A stretch of 64,000 nucleotides of DNA, taken from NCBI GenBank assembly GCA_902461935.1, contig CABPZP010000006.1:17354-81353 (forward strand), read 5' to 3'. Within the stretch, counting starts at the first letter, position 1. Each line of letters opens with the position of its first letter. The position numbers and the translations under genes are program-made. Below are positions 17,422-26,154 of this stretch, piece after piece. The notes beneath the pieces were generated by a model. The model saw only the letters and a program-made list of their open reading frames with translations. It did no database searches and was not told where the DNA came from. The stretch is from Merdicola sp905200315 (GTDB lineage Bacteria; Bacillota; Clostridia; TANB77; CAG-508).

Positions 17422-18171
17422 ATGGAAATAAGAGTAAAAAAGAGCACAATAATATGCATAATTATAATTATTATTTTAATTATAGGAATAGGAGTTTTAG
17501 CGTATGAGTTAATAAACACAAAACAAAATAATGAAAAGGAAATAGGAGATTTGCAAAATAGAGTAAATACTTTATCTTCAAATATGCAAAATACTTCAAA
17601 AGAAGAGAATACAGTTTCGAATGAGAAACAAGAACTAAATGAAGAAGGATTAAAAGATATTGAGAACTTTCTTAACAATGAAGAAAATAATGGATTTATA
17701 CAAGGTAACTATAGTAAAATAGAAGATATTAGCGATTTACAATGGAATTGGATTTTAATAAGTGCAAGTCAAAAAATAGGAGATACAAGTAATACAGCAA
17801 TGCAAGAATATAGTCAATTGAAAAATGGGGAGGTTTTCGATACACCTGTATATAAATATAAAAGTGATGAACTTATAAATTTTATAAAAGAAAAAACAGA
17901 AAAACAATGTACAGTAGATAAATTACAAAGTGTTTTACCAGAAGATATAGTTTGGAGTGAAAATGAAGAATATTGCTATTTATCAACTGGTGAAGCAGGA
18001 TATAATCAAGCAACAGATTTATCTGGATATAAAAAATCAAATAAATATGTTATAAACGGAAAATATTATAATCCACAATATAATGAAAATGGAGAAGAAG
18101 TTACATCGTTTACAGTTACATTACAAAAAACAGATGATGGATATGTATTTGTTTCAAATGAAATGAAATAA
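17422..18171 (+). CDS. Membrane-anchored extracytoplasmic protein with coiled coil
   Basis: A 249-residue protein with one N-terminal membrane helix (about 9-29, almost pure Ile), then a short coiled coil (KEIGDLQNRVNTLSSNMQN), an Asn/Glu-rich linker and a compact domain from about residue 95 to the end containing DLQWNWILISASQKIG and GYNQATDLSGYKKS. There is no lipobox cysteine, so it is held by an uncleaved signal anchor. No family was recognised. AAGGAGGAG precedes the start. The next small gene begins 18 bases after it and is probably co-transcribed. Confidence 0.65.
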   Translation: MEIRVKKSTIICIIIIIILIIGIGVLAYELINTKQNNEKEIGDLQNRVNTLSSNMQNTSKEENTVSNEKQELNEEGLKDIENFLNNEENNGFIQGNYSKIEDISDLQWNWILISASQKIGDTSNTAMQEYSQLKNGEVFDTPVYKYKSDELINFIKEKTEKQCTVDKLQSVLPEDIVWSENEEYCYLSTGEAGYNQATDLSGYKKSNKYVINGKYYNPQYNENGEEVTSFTVTLQKTDDGYVFVSNEMK

Positions 18172-18189
18172 AAAATGGGAGAATATATA

Positions 18190-18471
18190 ATGGAGAAGGA
18201 ACTAGAAAGTAAAATTTTTTATATAAAAGATTATGATGGAAGAGAAAGTTTAAAATTTGAAGTTAATAAATATATAAGAGCTTTAAAAGAGAAGTATAAA
18301 GAGTGCATAGTAACAAAAGAATTTTTCAAGGGAGAAAACATCCTAGTTAGATGTGTAAAAGTAAATTTTGAACAAAATAGAACAATTAAAAGTGAAAAAC
18401 AAATTGAAAAAAATGGTAAAGAAAGATATAAGGAAGAAAGAACTATTGGAGGAGGAGGCAGGTTCCGCTAA
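18190..18471 (+). CDS. Small basic protein of unknown function
   Basis: A 93-residue protein of Lys/Glu-rich composition with mixed strands and helices (FYIKDYDGRESLKFEVNKYI) and a glycine-rich end (GGGGRFR). ATG 18190 is preferred over ATG 18175 because GGGAG at 18177-18181 gives good spacing. It is the last gene before a strong terminator and likely belongs with the anchored protein upstream. Confidence 0.5.
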   Translation: MEKELESKIFYIKDYDGRESLKFEVNKYIRALKEKYKECIVTKEFFKGENILVRCVKVNFEQNRTIKSEKQIEKNGKERYKEERTIGGGGRFR

Positions 18472-18488
18472 ATATGAGAATTGCAAGA

Positions 18489-18518
18489 AAAAGGAGGTTA
18501 TTATAACCTCCTTTTATG
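18489..18518. terminator. Strong hairpin terminator
   Basis: AAAAGGAGGTTA (18489-18500) pairs perfectly with TAACCTCCTTTT (18504-18515) around a TTA loop. It also faces the minus-strand gene downstream and may work both ways. Confidence 0.88.
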
Positions 18519-18534
18519 GTATAGATGAATAGAA

Positions 18535-18903
18535 TTATTTTCCGAAATAAAGATACCACTTTACCTTGGAAAGTTCAATCTTTTTTTCTTTTATTTGTAA
18601 TTCTTTATTGTAAATCTGCATTCCTTCTTTAATAAGAATTTTTATATCATCCTTACTAATGCTGGAATCTTCTTTTGAAGAATCTTCTTTTATAACTGAA
18701 ATAGATTCTAATTCAGTTTCATATAACTGAATCTTTTCACTGCAAATATGTTCATCAGTTATAAGATTACTGACTAATATGCAGACGCATATTAATAAGA
18801 AGATAGTTGATATTGACAATGGCACTAAAATTGTATTCCGCACATTTTTTTTAATGCTAACAACAGTTACAACAAAAAGTAATACAAAAATTAAACTTAC
18901 CAT
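18535..18903 (-). CDS. Small two-helix membrane protein
   Basis: A 122-residue protein with hydrophobic segments at about 2-16 and 24-46 (ILVPLSISTIFLLICVCILV), then a cytoplasmic or external Ser/Asp/Lys-rich tail with coiled-coil character (KEGMQIYNKELQIKEKKIEL). No family was recognised. The start is fixed by GGAGG just upstream on the minus strand. It is transcribed away from the peroxiredoxin remnant. Confidence 0.55.
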   Translation of the reverse strand: MVSLIFVLLFVVTVVSIKKNVRNTILVPLSISTIFLLICVCILVSNLITDEHICSEKIQLYETELESISVIKEDSSKEDSSISKDDIKILIKEGMQIYNKELQIKEKKIELSKVKWYLYFGK

Positions 18904-19019
18904 AATTTTTCCTCCAATTAATTAATAAATTATATTGTTTAGTTACTAATGGTCTTGACCATATAACAATATTATAGCACTATTTACATAAAATGTAAAT
19001 ATTACTAACTGCATAAATG

Positions 19020-19593
19020 TTATTTCTCACATTTTGGACATTCTTCTAAGCATTTGCATTTATTATCTTCGCTAGGAAAGCTGGAAGGTTCTTTAAAACT
19101 TAAATACCAACTCATACCATTTTTATTTTCTGATATACTTTCTAATCGTTCTTCTAATGCACAATATGTTTTAGGGCCAGGTATAATAACTGGTTGATTA
19201 GGAAACCAATTTGCAGGTGTAGAACCTTTTGAACAATCTGCAGTTTGAAGAGCTTCGACTAATCTTAAAATTTCTGGAATACATCTACCTACATTTAAAG
19301 GATAAACAAGAATTGCTCTAACTATTTGTTTGTTATCAATTATAAAAACATTTCTTACAGTTTCTGTTGTGCTTACATCATTTGCAATCATTCCATATTT
19401 TCTGGATATTTCGCCACTTCTATCAGCAATAATAGGGAAAGGAATTTTTACTCCTGTTCTACAATAGATATCGTAAATCCAGGCAAGATGTGAAGGTGTG
19501 CTATCAATACTTAAACCTAATAAACAAGTATTAAGATTTTGAAAATAGTCAAAAGCTTTAGAAAAAGCAATCATTTCTGTAGTACATACTGGG
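19020..19593 (-). pseudogene. Peroxiredoxin, C-terminal half, cut off by the integrative element
   Basis: From the right-hand end of this interval, the minus strand encodes TPVCTTEMIAFSKAFDYFQN and the rest of a Prx6/1-Cys-type peroxiredoxin (191 residues). It ends in a Cys-rich tail (CKCLEECPKCEK). The usual N-terminal half, including the PxxxT part of the catalytic PxxxTxxC motif, is missing here and lies at 37882-38025. Joining the two across the GT core restores one 720-base frame of 239 codons plus stop, with the peroxidatic cysteine at residue 52. A chance ATG inside the element (19658) extends the frame but replaces the catalytic loop, so activity is unlikely. Confidence 0.93.
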
Positions 19594-19616
19594 GTCCCAG
19601 TATGTTCAATTTTCAA
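19574..19616. other. Left attachment site (attL) of the integrative element
   Basis: The plus strand reads ACATACTGGG-GT-CCCAGTATGTTC. Chromosomal peroxiredoxin sequence lies on the left, the GT core at 19594-19595, and the element on the right. The element arm CCAGTATGTTCAATTTTCAA (19597-19616) is an inverted copy (18/20) of the right arm at 37859-37878. Confidence 0.88.
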
Positions 19617-19637
19617 GAACTGAAAACCATTGAAAAA

Positions 19638-19672
19638 TATGCGTTTGGTAAAAACCAAATGTGTATTTTTTT
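19638..19672 (+). terminator. Hairpin with T run near the element's left end
   Basis: GCGTTTGGT pairs with ACCAAATGT (with G-U pairs) around an A-rich loop, then T7. It may insulate the element from outside transcription. Confidence 0.6.
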
Positions 19673-19754
19673 ATTTTAGTTTTTATTTAAGGAGGTGATG
19701 CCTATGCTGTGATTAAATTAAAAAAAAGAATTGAAAGGAAAGGTGAATTAAAAT

Positions 19755-20147
19755 ATGAATGAAAACATTAAAGAAAAATTAAAAAAAGGTGTAGCATATA
19801 GTGCTATACTATTATCTGTCGCAACAATAGGCGTTGTTGGGGGAAATACATATTCAAAATATTTTACAAAAATTAATGGAGAGGGAAATGCAGAAATAGC
19901 AAGATGGTCTTTCAGAGCGAATAACACATCAACAGTGATGGAAAAAATACAATTAAATAATGTATATAATACAAATATTTTGAAAAGCAAAACAATTGCA
20001 CCTGGAACAAATGGAAGTCTTGATATAATTTTAGATACAACTGGAGCAGATGTAGCAATAGACTATGCTGTTACATTTGATAATTTAGTAAATAAGCCAA
20101 CCAATATGAAATTCACATATGGCAATAAAACATCAGATACATTATAA
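19755..20147 (+). CDS. TasA/camelysin-like SipW-dependent secreted protein, apparently truncated
   Basis: 130 residues with a signal-like N-terminus (KKGVAYSAILLSVATIGVVG), followed by GNTYSKYFTKINGEGNAEIARWSF. The SKYF...G...AEIARWSF signature belongs to TasA/camelysin-type fibre or surface proteins processed by SipW-like signal peptidases. Such proteins are usually about twice this length; here the frame ends after one immunoglobulin-like strand set (FTYGNKTSDTL). It is therefore probably a truncated gene or a minimal version. A ribosome site (AAAGGTGAA) precedes it. No SipW gene is visible in the window. Confidence 0.6.
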   Translation: MNENIKEKLKKGVAYSAILLSVATIGVVGGNTYSKYFTKINGEGNAEIARWSFRANNTSTVMEKIQLNNVYNTNILKSKTIAPGTNGSLDIILDTTGADVAIDYAVTFDNLVNKPTNMKFTYGNKTSDTL

Positions 20148-20523
20148 ATAAAAAAATTAATGTAAATTTTTTCTCACATTGATTTTATGATTACAGAAAA
20201 TTATAGTATATACGAGGTGAAATAAATGAAAGATTATGCTATAACTCTTAAGAAAATTTTAGGAAAAGAAAAATGTCATCTTAAATTTGAGACTGATAGA
20301 ACAACCGATTTATAAAAGAAAATTTCCATATATTAGAATTAGAATCTTCTTATCATTATTATACATAATGTATGAGGAGATTTCTTGTATTTAAAAATAT
20401 GTTATATAATATTTATTTTTTATATATAATATGGTAAAATTTCAACAGTGCAAAATAATTTTTTTAATAATATTTAAAAGTTTAAGATTTGAAAGATGAA
20501 ATAGAAAGATAGAAGTGATATAT
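20148..20523. other. Non-coding stretch with one minor reading frame
   Basis: This 376-base gap contains a 29-codon frame (20226-20315, listed separately). It also has an imperfect hairpin around 20345-20386 (AGAATCTTC...GGAGATTTCT) that could be a weak terminator, and a promoter-like -10 TAAAAT at 20435-20440 ahead of the next gene. Nothing else stands out. Confidence 0.4.
20226..20315 (+). CDS. Possible 29-residue small protein
   Basis: ATG 20226 follows a fair ribosome site (CGAGGTGAAATAA) and reads MKDYAITLKKILGKEKCHLK to a TAA. It could be a real small protein or the N-terminal remnant of a longer gene. No homology was recognised. Confidence 0.25.
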   Translation: MKDYAITLKKILGKEKCHLKFETDRTTDL

Positions 20524-21165
20524 ATGAAAACAATTAAGAGTATTGATTTATGGACAGAACAATATGAAAATCATTACGAATGTTTTAATGGAGCTTTTGT
20601 CGATGGATTTGAAAATAATAAAATTGCATTTGACGAATATAAAATAATAGAAAACTGTAATTGCATAATAACTGTTAGCAACCCAAAGATTAATATAAGT
20701 AATAAGCATAATGCTATTGTTTTTTATAAAGATAAAAATCCTGTTAGATTAATGGTTATAAATAAAAATACAGATATTGATAAACGTATAAAAATAGCAC
20801 TAAATCAATACTTTGAAAATGAAACACTACAAGTTTTATATGATAATTTACAAATCAAATCATCTATAATCGATATGAATGAAACATCAATTTTTAATAA
20901 TGCTAATTTTAATAAAGAAATTGATGTAGGTTCTTGTGATAGATGGAATCTTTTATATAATATGCTAAAAGGTAGCTATACAGAAAGCAATACACAATAT
21001 GGAAATTATGAAAGTGATAAATATGAGTTTATTCCAAATATTTTTATAAAATATGAATTAACAACAGATACAGAAAAATTTGAAATAGAACATAAATGTG
21101 CTTTTATAAATACTATAAAAACTAGAATAATTCCAATACAAGAAAATTCGCTATTAACTAAATAA
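20524..21165 (+). CDS. Uncharacterised cytoplasmic protein
   Basis: A 213-residue protein without signal or membrane segments. It contains SIDLWTEQYENHYECFNGAF, ENCNCIITVSNPKINIS and CDRWNLLYNMLKG. Start ATG 20524 follows AGAAGTGA; GTG 20515 is the alternative. No family was recognised. It is the first gene of the dense plus-strand cargo series that continues with cutA 41 bases later. Confidence 0.55.
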   Translation: MKTIKSIDLWTEQYENHYECFNGAFVDGFENNKIAFDEYKIIENCNCIITVSNPKINISNKHNAIVFYKDKNPVRLMVINKNTDIDKRIKIALNQYFENETLQVLYDNLQIKSSIIDMNETSIFNNANFNKEIDVGSCDRWNLLYNMLKGSYTESNTQYGNYESDKYEFIPNIFIKYELTTDTEKFEIEHKCAFINTIKTRIIPIQENSLLTK

Positions 21166-21206
21166 AAATAGGTTTTAAATATAAAAATAATATTATGGAG
21201 AATATG

Positions 21207-21521
21207 ATGGATAAATATATAATGATAACTACAACATTTGATAATAAAGAAGAAGCAAATAAGATAATTGAAATATTATTAGAAAAAAGATTAGTTAGTT
21301 GTTGCCAATTAAGTAATATAACAAGTTCTTACCACTGGAAAGGTAAAATTGAACATACTGAAGAATTATTACTACAAATGAAATCTAAAAAAGAATTATT
21401 TAAGAAAATTGAAAAAGTTATATTAGATAATCATAGTTATGAAACTCCACAATTAATTGCCTATGACATTGTAGATGGATATAAAGGATATTTAGATTGG
21501 ATAGGAGAGGAAACAAAATAA
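21207..21521 (+). CDS. cutA: CutA1-like divalent-ion tolerance protein
   Basis: A 104-residue protein matching the CutA1 family: ITTTFDNKEEANKIIEILLE, then LVSCCQLSNITSSYHWKGKI and a C-terminal YETPQLIAYDIVDGYKGYLD. These small trimeric ferredoxin-like proteins are linked to metal tolerance and signalling, but their exact biochemistry remains unsettled. ATG 21207 is six bases after GGAG; ATG 21204 directly before it is equally possible. The stop overlaps the start of the histidine phosphatase gene by one base (TAATG). Confidence 0.85.
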   Translation: MDKYIMITTTFDNKEEANKIIEILLEKRLVSCCQLSNITSSYHWKGKIEHTEELLLQMKSKKELFKKIEKVILDNHSYETPQLIAYDIVDGYKGYLDWIGEETK

Positions 21522-22063
21522 TGAAATTATATGTAATTAGACATGGACAAACTAACTGGAATTTAAAAGGAATAATACAAGGGCAAAAAGATATTGAACT
21601 TAATGATAAAGGAATAAATGAAGCAAGAAAAGCAAAAGATGAGTTCAATAATTTAAAAATAGATTTAATTATGTGTTCTCCATTAAAAAGAGCAAAAGAA
21701 ACAGCAAAAATTTTGAATACAGATAAAAATATAAATATTATATATAAAAGTGAATTAATAGAACGAGGACTTGGCGATTTTGAAGGAGAAAGTTGCATTA
21801 CTGAAGAAGATGATATATATAATTACCATATGAATAAAACAATAAGAAATATAGAGTCAGTAGTAGATTTATGTAATAGAATTAATGATTTAATAGATGA
21901 AATTAAGAATAAATATAAAGGAAAAAATATTTTATTAGTTACACATAGTGGAACAGCAAGAGCCATTGAAAGATATTTCTATGGCATTGATGAAAATGGA
22001 GATTTACCACCAGAAAATTTAAAAAATTGCGAAATTAGAGAATACGAAATAATGGAGAAATAA
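21521..22063 (+). CDS. Histidine phosphatase family protein (phosphoglycerate mutase-like)
   Basis: A 180-residue histidine phosphatase. The phospho-accepting site is VIRHGQTNWN (His8). The second arginine is in CSPLKRAKET, the acid in ERGLGDFEG, and the second histidine in LLVTHSGTARAIER. The likely activity is removal of phosphate from a small molecule. It belongs to the same family as the protein at 48034 in the resident cassette, which shares IRHGQT and ENLKNCE/GQKNCE-V/R-EYE endings. ATG 21521 overlaps the cutA stop, with GGAGAGG upstream. Confidence 0.9.
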   Translation: MKLYVIRHGQTNWNLKGIIQGQKDIELNDKGINEARKAKDEFNNLKIDLIMCSPLKRAKETAKILNTDKNINIIYKSELIERGLGDFEGESCITEEDDIYNYHMNKTIRNIESVVDLCNRINDLIDEIKNKYKGKNILLVTHSGTARAIERYFYGIDENGDLPPENLKNCEIREYEIMEK

Positions 22064-22065
22064 AA

Positions 22066-22578
22066 ATGATATTTAGTGTATTAGCATTTATAGCAGTAAT
22101 TGTAAGCATCTGTATAAAAGATAGAAAAAAATCTTTAGTAGTACAATCTTTAAATTGTATATGTGAAGCAATCTATGATTTTATTATATCTGCATTTACA
22201 GGTGCAGTATTAAGTATAATAAATTTTACAAGGACATGCTTATTTATAAACAAAGATAAATTTAGTAAAAAAATATATCTTTTGATATTAATACTATTTG
22301 AATCACTAATTGCAATCAATTGTATATTTACTTGGAATGGAATAATTTCATTATTACCAACAATAGGCTCGATGATTAGAGCATATTGTTTATGGCAATC
22401 CAATATGAAATTAGTCAGAATATCAGGTATAACAACAGGGATATTATATGGTTCATATTATATTTATTATCATAGTTGGTTTATGGTATTAGGAGATTTA
22501 ATATTATTGATTACTGGAATAATAGCTGTATATAAAAATGATATAAAGAAAATATATAAAAATGAACAGATGAAATAA
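22066..22578 (+). CDS. YgjV-family inner membrane protein
   Basis: A 170-residue protein with about six hydrophobic segments (IFSVLAFIAVIVSICI, LLILILFESLIAINCIF, LGDLILLITGIIAVY). The pattern of short helices with CICEAIYDFIISAFTGA and LWQSNMKLVRISGITTG matches the YgjV (Imp-YgjV) family of small membrane proteins. Function is unknown. It begins two bases after the histidine phosphatase stop, clearly co-translated with the cassette. Confidence 0.75.
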   Translation: MIFSVLAFIAVIVSICIKDRKKSLVVQSLNCICEAIYDFIISAFTGAVLSIINFTRTCLFINKDKFSKKIYLLILILFESLIAINCIFTWNGIISLLPTIGSMIRAYCLWQSNMKLVRISGITTGILYGSYYIYYHSWFMVLGDLILLITGIIAVYKNDIKKIYKNEQMK

Positions 22579-22591
22579 GGAGCAAAATAAA

Positions 22592-23191
22592 ATGAGAATA
22601 GGTATAGATATAGATGGAGTTTTAACTGATATAGAACAATGGCAGTTAGACTATGGAAGTAAATTTTTTTATGAAGAATATGGTTTAAGCATAAAAGATT
22701 ATAAAGGATATGAAACTAATGAAATATTTGATGTAGATATTAAATCAGATGATGAATTTTGGAATAAATATTTTAGAGATTATTCAATTAATGTTGAAGC
22801 AAGAAAATTTGCAAATGAAGTAATTGACAAATTAAAAGAAGATGGACATGAAATTTATATAATTACAGCTAGAGGTTCTTTTTTGTCTCATTCAGCAGAT
22901 GTAATGTCTATAGAAGAAAATAGGAATATAGTATTAAATTGGCTGAAAAATAATCAAATACATTATGATAATATAATCTTTAGTCCAGAAGATAAATTAG
23001 AAATATGCAAACAAAATAATATTGATTTAATGATTGAAGATAAGCCTAAAAATATAAATACAATATCTAATGAAATACCTGTAATTTGTTATCATGCAAA
23101 TTATAATGAACAATGCAATGGAAAAAATATTTATAGATGTTATAGTTGGTATGACATATATAGAAAAATAAAAGAAATACAAAAACATTAA
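22592..23191 (+). CDS. HAD-superfamily phosphatase (5'-nucleotidase NT5C-like)
   Basis: A 199-residue HAD. Motif I is IGIDIDGVLTD (Asp6 and Asp8), motif II IITARGS, the lysine region DNIIFSPEDKLEIC and motif III DLMIEDKPKN. The C-terminal YRCYSWYDIYRKI is a signature of the NT5C-like nucleotidase group. Family members remove the phosphate of (deoxy)nucleoside monophosphates; the true substrate here is unknown. It is followed 10 bases downstream by the HAD-nucleoside hydrolase fusion, so two related phosphatases are made together. Confidence 0.85.
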   Translation: MRIGIDIDGVLTDIEQWQLDYGSKFFYEEYGLSIKDYKGYETNEIFDVDIKSDDEFWNKYFRDYSINVEARKFANEVIDKLKEDGHEIYIITARGSFLSHSADVMSIEENRNIVLNWLKNNQIHYDNIIFSPEDKLEICKQNNIDLMIEDKPKNINTISNEIPVICYHANYNEQCNGKNIYRCYSWYDIYRKIKEIQKH

Positions 23192-23201
23192 GAGGTAAAA
23201 G

Positions 23202-24647
23202 ATGAACATAGGAATAGATATAGATAATGTAATATCAAATTTTGATGAAGTATTAAAAAAAGAATTTTTAATACATGACAAAGAACTAAGAAATACAGGA
23301 ATAATTAACCCAGAAGCACCTATGACAAAAGGAATGTTTGACTGGACTGATGATGAAATATGGACATTTTATTTAGAAAATATAGGAAGAATAACTCCTA
23401 GTCTAGATGTAATTGAAGGTGCGAAAGAATATATTGAAAAACTAAAAAATGATGGACATATAATAGTAATTATTACAGGTAGAGATAATGGAGAATATAA
23501 AGATCCATATACTATGACAAAAAAATGGCTAAAAGAAAAAGGAATAGTATATGATAAATTAATATTCACAAACGGATATAAAAATGGAAAACAAGGTAAG
23601 GCAGAAAAATGTTTAGAAAATGACATTGATGTAATGATAGATGATTCAGCCAGAATTTGTAGAGAATGTTTTCAAAAAAATATTACTACACTTATAAAGG
23701 ATAAGCCTTCTAATAGAGATGAAACAGAAATAGCAAGAGTTCATAATTGGAAAGAAATTTATGAATTTATTACAAATTATAAAAAAGAAAAAGTAAATGT
23801 AATATTAGACACAGACACATATAATGAATGTGATGACCAATTTGCACTAGCATATTTATTGAAAAATCAATATAAATTTAATATTGAAGCAATAACAGTA
23901 GCACCATATTCACATCAATCAAGGAATGTGTCAGTAAGAGAAGGACAAGAATTAAGTTATAACGAAATTTTAAAAATATGCAAATGGTTAAATTTTAATA
24001 TAAATAATAAAGTATTCAAAGGCTCAATAGATTACATTTGTAATGGATATAATGAAACTAATGATTCAGTAAATAAGATAGTTGAAATAGCACTAAAAAA
24101 TGATAAAACATATATATTAGGAATTGGTGCAATTACTAACATTGCATTAGCGATAAAAAAAGAACCTAAAATAATTGGTAAAATAGAAATTATATGGCTA
24201 GGTGGAAATGAATTAGGATATAAAGATAATTTGGAATATAATTTCAGACAAGATGTAGAGGCTGTTAAAATTGTATTAGAATCACAAGTTAAATTAACTA
24301 TACTACCTTGCAAAAATATAGTGTCTAATTTAAGAATTGATATTAATACTTTAAAAGAAAATATAGGAAATAAATCAGAGTTATGTGATTACTTAATAAA
24401 AAGGTTTTATAATGATGGATGCCATGGGACTCAAGAAACAAGAGTTATTTGGGATATTTCAGTTATTGCATATATGATAAATAAAAATTGGTTTGAAACT
24501 AAAGAAATAAGTTCTCCAAATATAAAAGAGGATACTTCTTATGAAATAACTCAAAACAAGCATAATGTAACTTTTGTAACAAAATTGAATAGAGATAAAA
24601 TATATGAAGATTTATTTAATAAATTAGGAGCAAGAAATGAAGTATAA
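23202..24647 (+). CDS. HAD phosphatase fused to nucleoside hydrolase-like domain (element copy)
   Basis: A 481-residue fusion. Residues 1-190 are an NT5C-like HAD (IGIDIDNVISNF, IITGRDNG, IDVMIDDSAR, ending RVHNWKEIYEFI). Residues about 197-475 are nucleoside hydrolase-like, beginning VILDTDTYNECDDQFALAYL. The metal site is the DTDxYNExDD variant, two residues longer than the classical DxDPGxDD. It also has ITVAPYSH, the GAITNIALAI stretch and IIWLGGN. One chain could therefore dephosphorylate a nucleotide and then cleave the N-glycosidic bond; this is inference. It overlaps the next gene by 11 bases. A close homologue is at 45243. Confidence 0.85.
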   Translation: MNIGIDIDNVISNFDEVLKKEFLIHDKELRNTGIINPEAPMTKGMFDWTDDEIWTFYLENIGRITPSLDVIEGAKEYIEKLKNDGHIIVIITGRDNGEYKDPYTMTKKWLKEKGIVYDKLIFTNGYKNGKQGKAEKCLENDIDVMIDDSARICRECFQKNITTLIKDKPSNRDETEIARVHNWKEIYEFITNYKKEKVNVILDTDTYNECDDQFALAYLLKNQYKFNIEAITVAPYSHQSRNVSVREGQELSYNEILKICKWLNFNINNKVFKGSIDYICNGYNETNDSVNKIVEIALKNDKTYILGIGAITNIALAIKKEPKIIGKIEIIWLGGNELGYKDNLEYNFRQDVEAVKIVLESQVKLTILPCKNIVSNLRIDINTLKENIGNKSELCDYLIKRFYNDGCHGTQETRVIWDISVIAYMINKNWFETKEISSPNIKEDTSYEITQNKHNVTFVTKLNRDKIYEDLFNKLGARNEV

Positions 24648-25239
24648 TGAAATGAAACAAGCTGTAAAACTATTAAGTAAAGAATGGAATTTAGGAAAAA
24701 AAGAAGCAGGAGCAGACAATGATATTTGTGCTTGGATATATTTATTTGATGTTTTACAAGAAAGTGAAAAAATAATAAAATATAAAGATGAAAGCAAACT
24801 TATAGGATTTTGTGGTTACTCAAAAGAATGTTCAAACAAACATAAATTATCTAAAAAGTTTTATGGTTTTGTAAAAAATAGATTATATAAAAGCAAAAGT
24901 ATAAAGAATTTAAAAGCATTTAAAGAGTATGAAAATAATTATAATTACATTCCAGAAGAACTTAAAAATCACTTTGATGGAGAGGTTTCAATATTAATAG
25001 TAGATGAAGATTATAGAGGAAAGAAAATAGGAAAAAAACTTTTATTAGATGTATTTGAGCTTGCCAAAAAAGATAATATGAAAAATATTCAGATAGTAAC
25101 AGATGAATCATGCAATTATAAATTTTATGAAAGTTTAGGATGTAAAAAGGTATATGAAACAATAGTTGAAAACAAAGAAATAGAACAACTTGGAAATGGA
25201 TATACCGAAAAAGCATTTATATATGAGAAGAAATTATAA
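24637..25239 (+). CDS. GNAT-family N-acetyltransferase
   Basis: A 200-residue acetyltransferase. The acetyl-CoA-binding motif is VDEDYRGKKIGKKLLLDVFE (about 124-143), followed by NIQIVTDESCNYKFYESLGC, which is the usual strand-helix end of the fold. The N-terminal half has a divergent acceptor region. The substrate is not known. It overlaps the fusion gene by 11 bases (ATG inside its last codons), so it belongs to the same operon; small-molecule acetylation would fit a detoxification or modification cassette. Confidence 0.85.
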   Translation: MKYNEMKQAVKLLSKEWNLGKKEAGADNDICAWIYLFDVLQESEKIIKYKDESKLIGFCGYSKECSNKHKLSKKFYGFVKNRLYKSKSIKNLKAFKEYENNYNYIPEELKNHFDGEVSILIVDEDYRGKKIGKKLLLDVFELAKKDNMKNIQIVTDESCNYKFYESLGCKKVYETIVENKEIEQLGNGYTEKAFIYEKKL

Positions 25240-25289
25240 AAGCGTAGGAGAAAATAATTTTAAAATTGAAAATGTTTGGAGTAGAGTAA

Positions 25290-26154
25290 ATGAAAATAGA
25301 ACATAAAAATATAAATGAAGCATTGAATTTTTATTGATATAAGCGAGGAAAAATATAAAGAAAAATGCTACCAATGTATAGAAAGAATAAATGAAAATGC
25401 TGAAATTTTGGAAAAATTTAATAACATATATAAATTATTATACATAGATAAAACAGATGAATATAAAAAGTTATGGGAAATCAAAAATGTAAATGAACTG
25501 TTTGGACGAGATTATTCTGTATTTATTACAAATATTCTTTTGTTACTAGGATATAAATCTCATATGAAAAATATTAAGAAATTAACTTTTGACGATGAAC
25601 AAATAAATATTCAAAAACGAAGGGTAAAAGAATGTTTAAAAAATGATATTATATATAAAAAATATGATGAAATTAGAATTTCACAGATGTTATGGGGAAC
25701 ATATTTTATAAATAATAGATTAATTGAAGTTGGAAGATTACAATTTGAACTAATTAATGATAACCAGGTTAAAATACATATTCCTGCAGGAGAAAAACTT
25801 GATATAGAAAAAGTAACAAAATCAATAAAAGATTCAAAATTGTTATTAAAGAAATATCACAATATAGAAAATACAAAATATATTTGCGAATCTTGGTTAT
25901 TAAGTCAAGAAATTGCTCAAATGTTAGACAAAAATTCTAATATAGTAAAATTCCAAGAGTTATTTGGTATAAAACAAGATAAAAATGGAATAGATGATAT
26001 ATTAAATTTTGTATTTAATATAAGAGAATGTGATGATTATACTAATCTATCAGAAGAAACATCACTTCAAAGAAAAATAAAAGCATTTTTAATTAATGGT
26101 GGAATAATATACAACGGATATGGAGAAATAAAAAATGAAGAAATTATTAGTTAG
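25290..26154 (+). pseudogene. NAT_N/GNAT_C-type acyltransferase, interrupted by a one-base frameshift
   Basis: The gene appears to start at ATG 25290 (GGAG upstream) with MKIEHKNINEALNF, then changes frame at the T5 run 25328-25332. Removing one T continues FIDISEEKYKEKCYQCIER into the long frame ending at 26154. The C-terminal part (VKIHIPAGEKLDIEKVTKSI, CESWLLSQEIAQMLDKNSNI) is the GNAT_C domain of a two-part acyltransferase family. The only start in the downstream frame is a TTG at 25408 inside the domain, so translation without the frameshift is doubtful. Either a real inactivation or a homopolymer sequencing error. The 3' end overlaps the Cof-type HAD by 20 bases. Confidence 0.75.

Noticed and set aside
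19020..19658. Peroxiredoxin C-terminal half as a complete gene from ATG 19658
   Set aside because: The first 21 codons are element sequence, the PxxxT part of the active site is lost, and the true N-terminal half exists at 38025.
25408..26154. Acyltransferase as an intact gene from TTG 25408
   Set aside because: The TTG has no ribosome site and lies inside the domain; the upstream ATG with GGAG plus one removed T gives a better complete protein, so a frameshifted gene is the better call.
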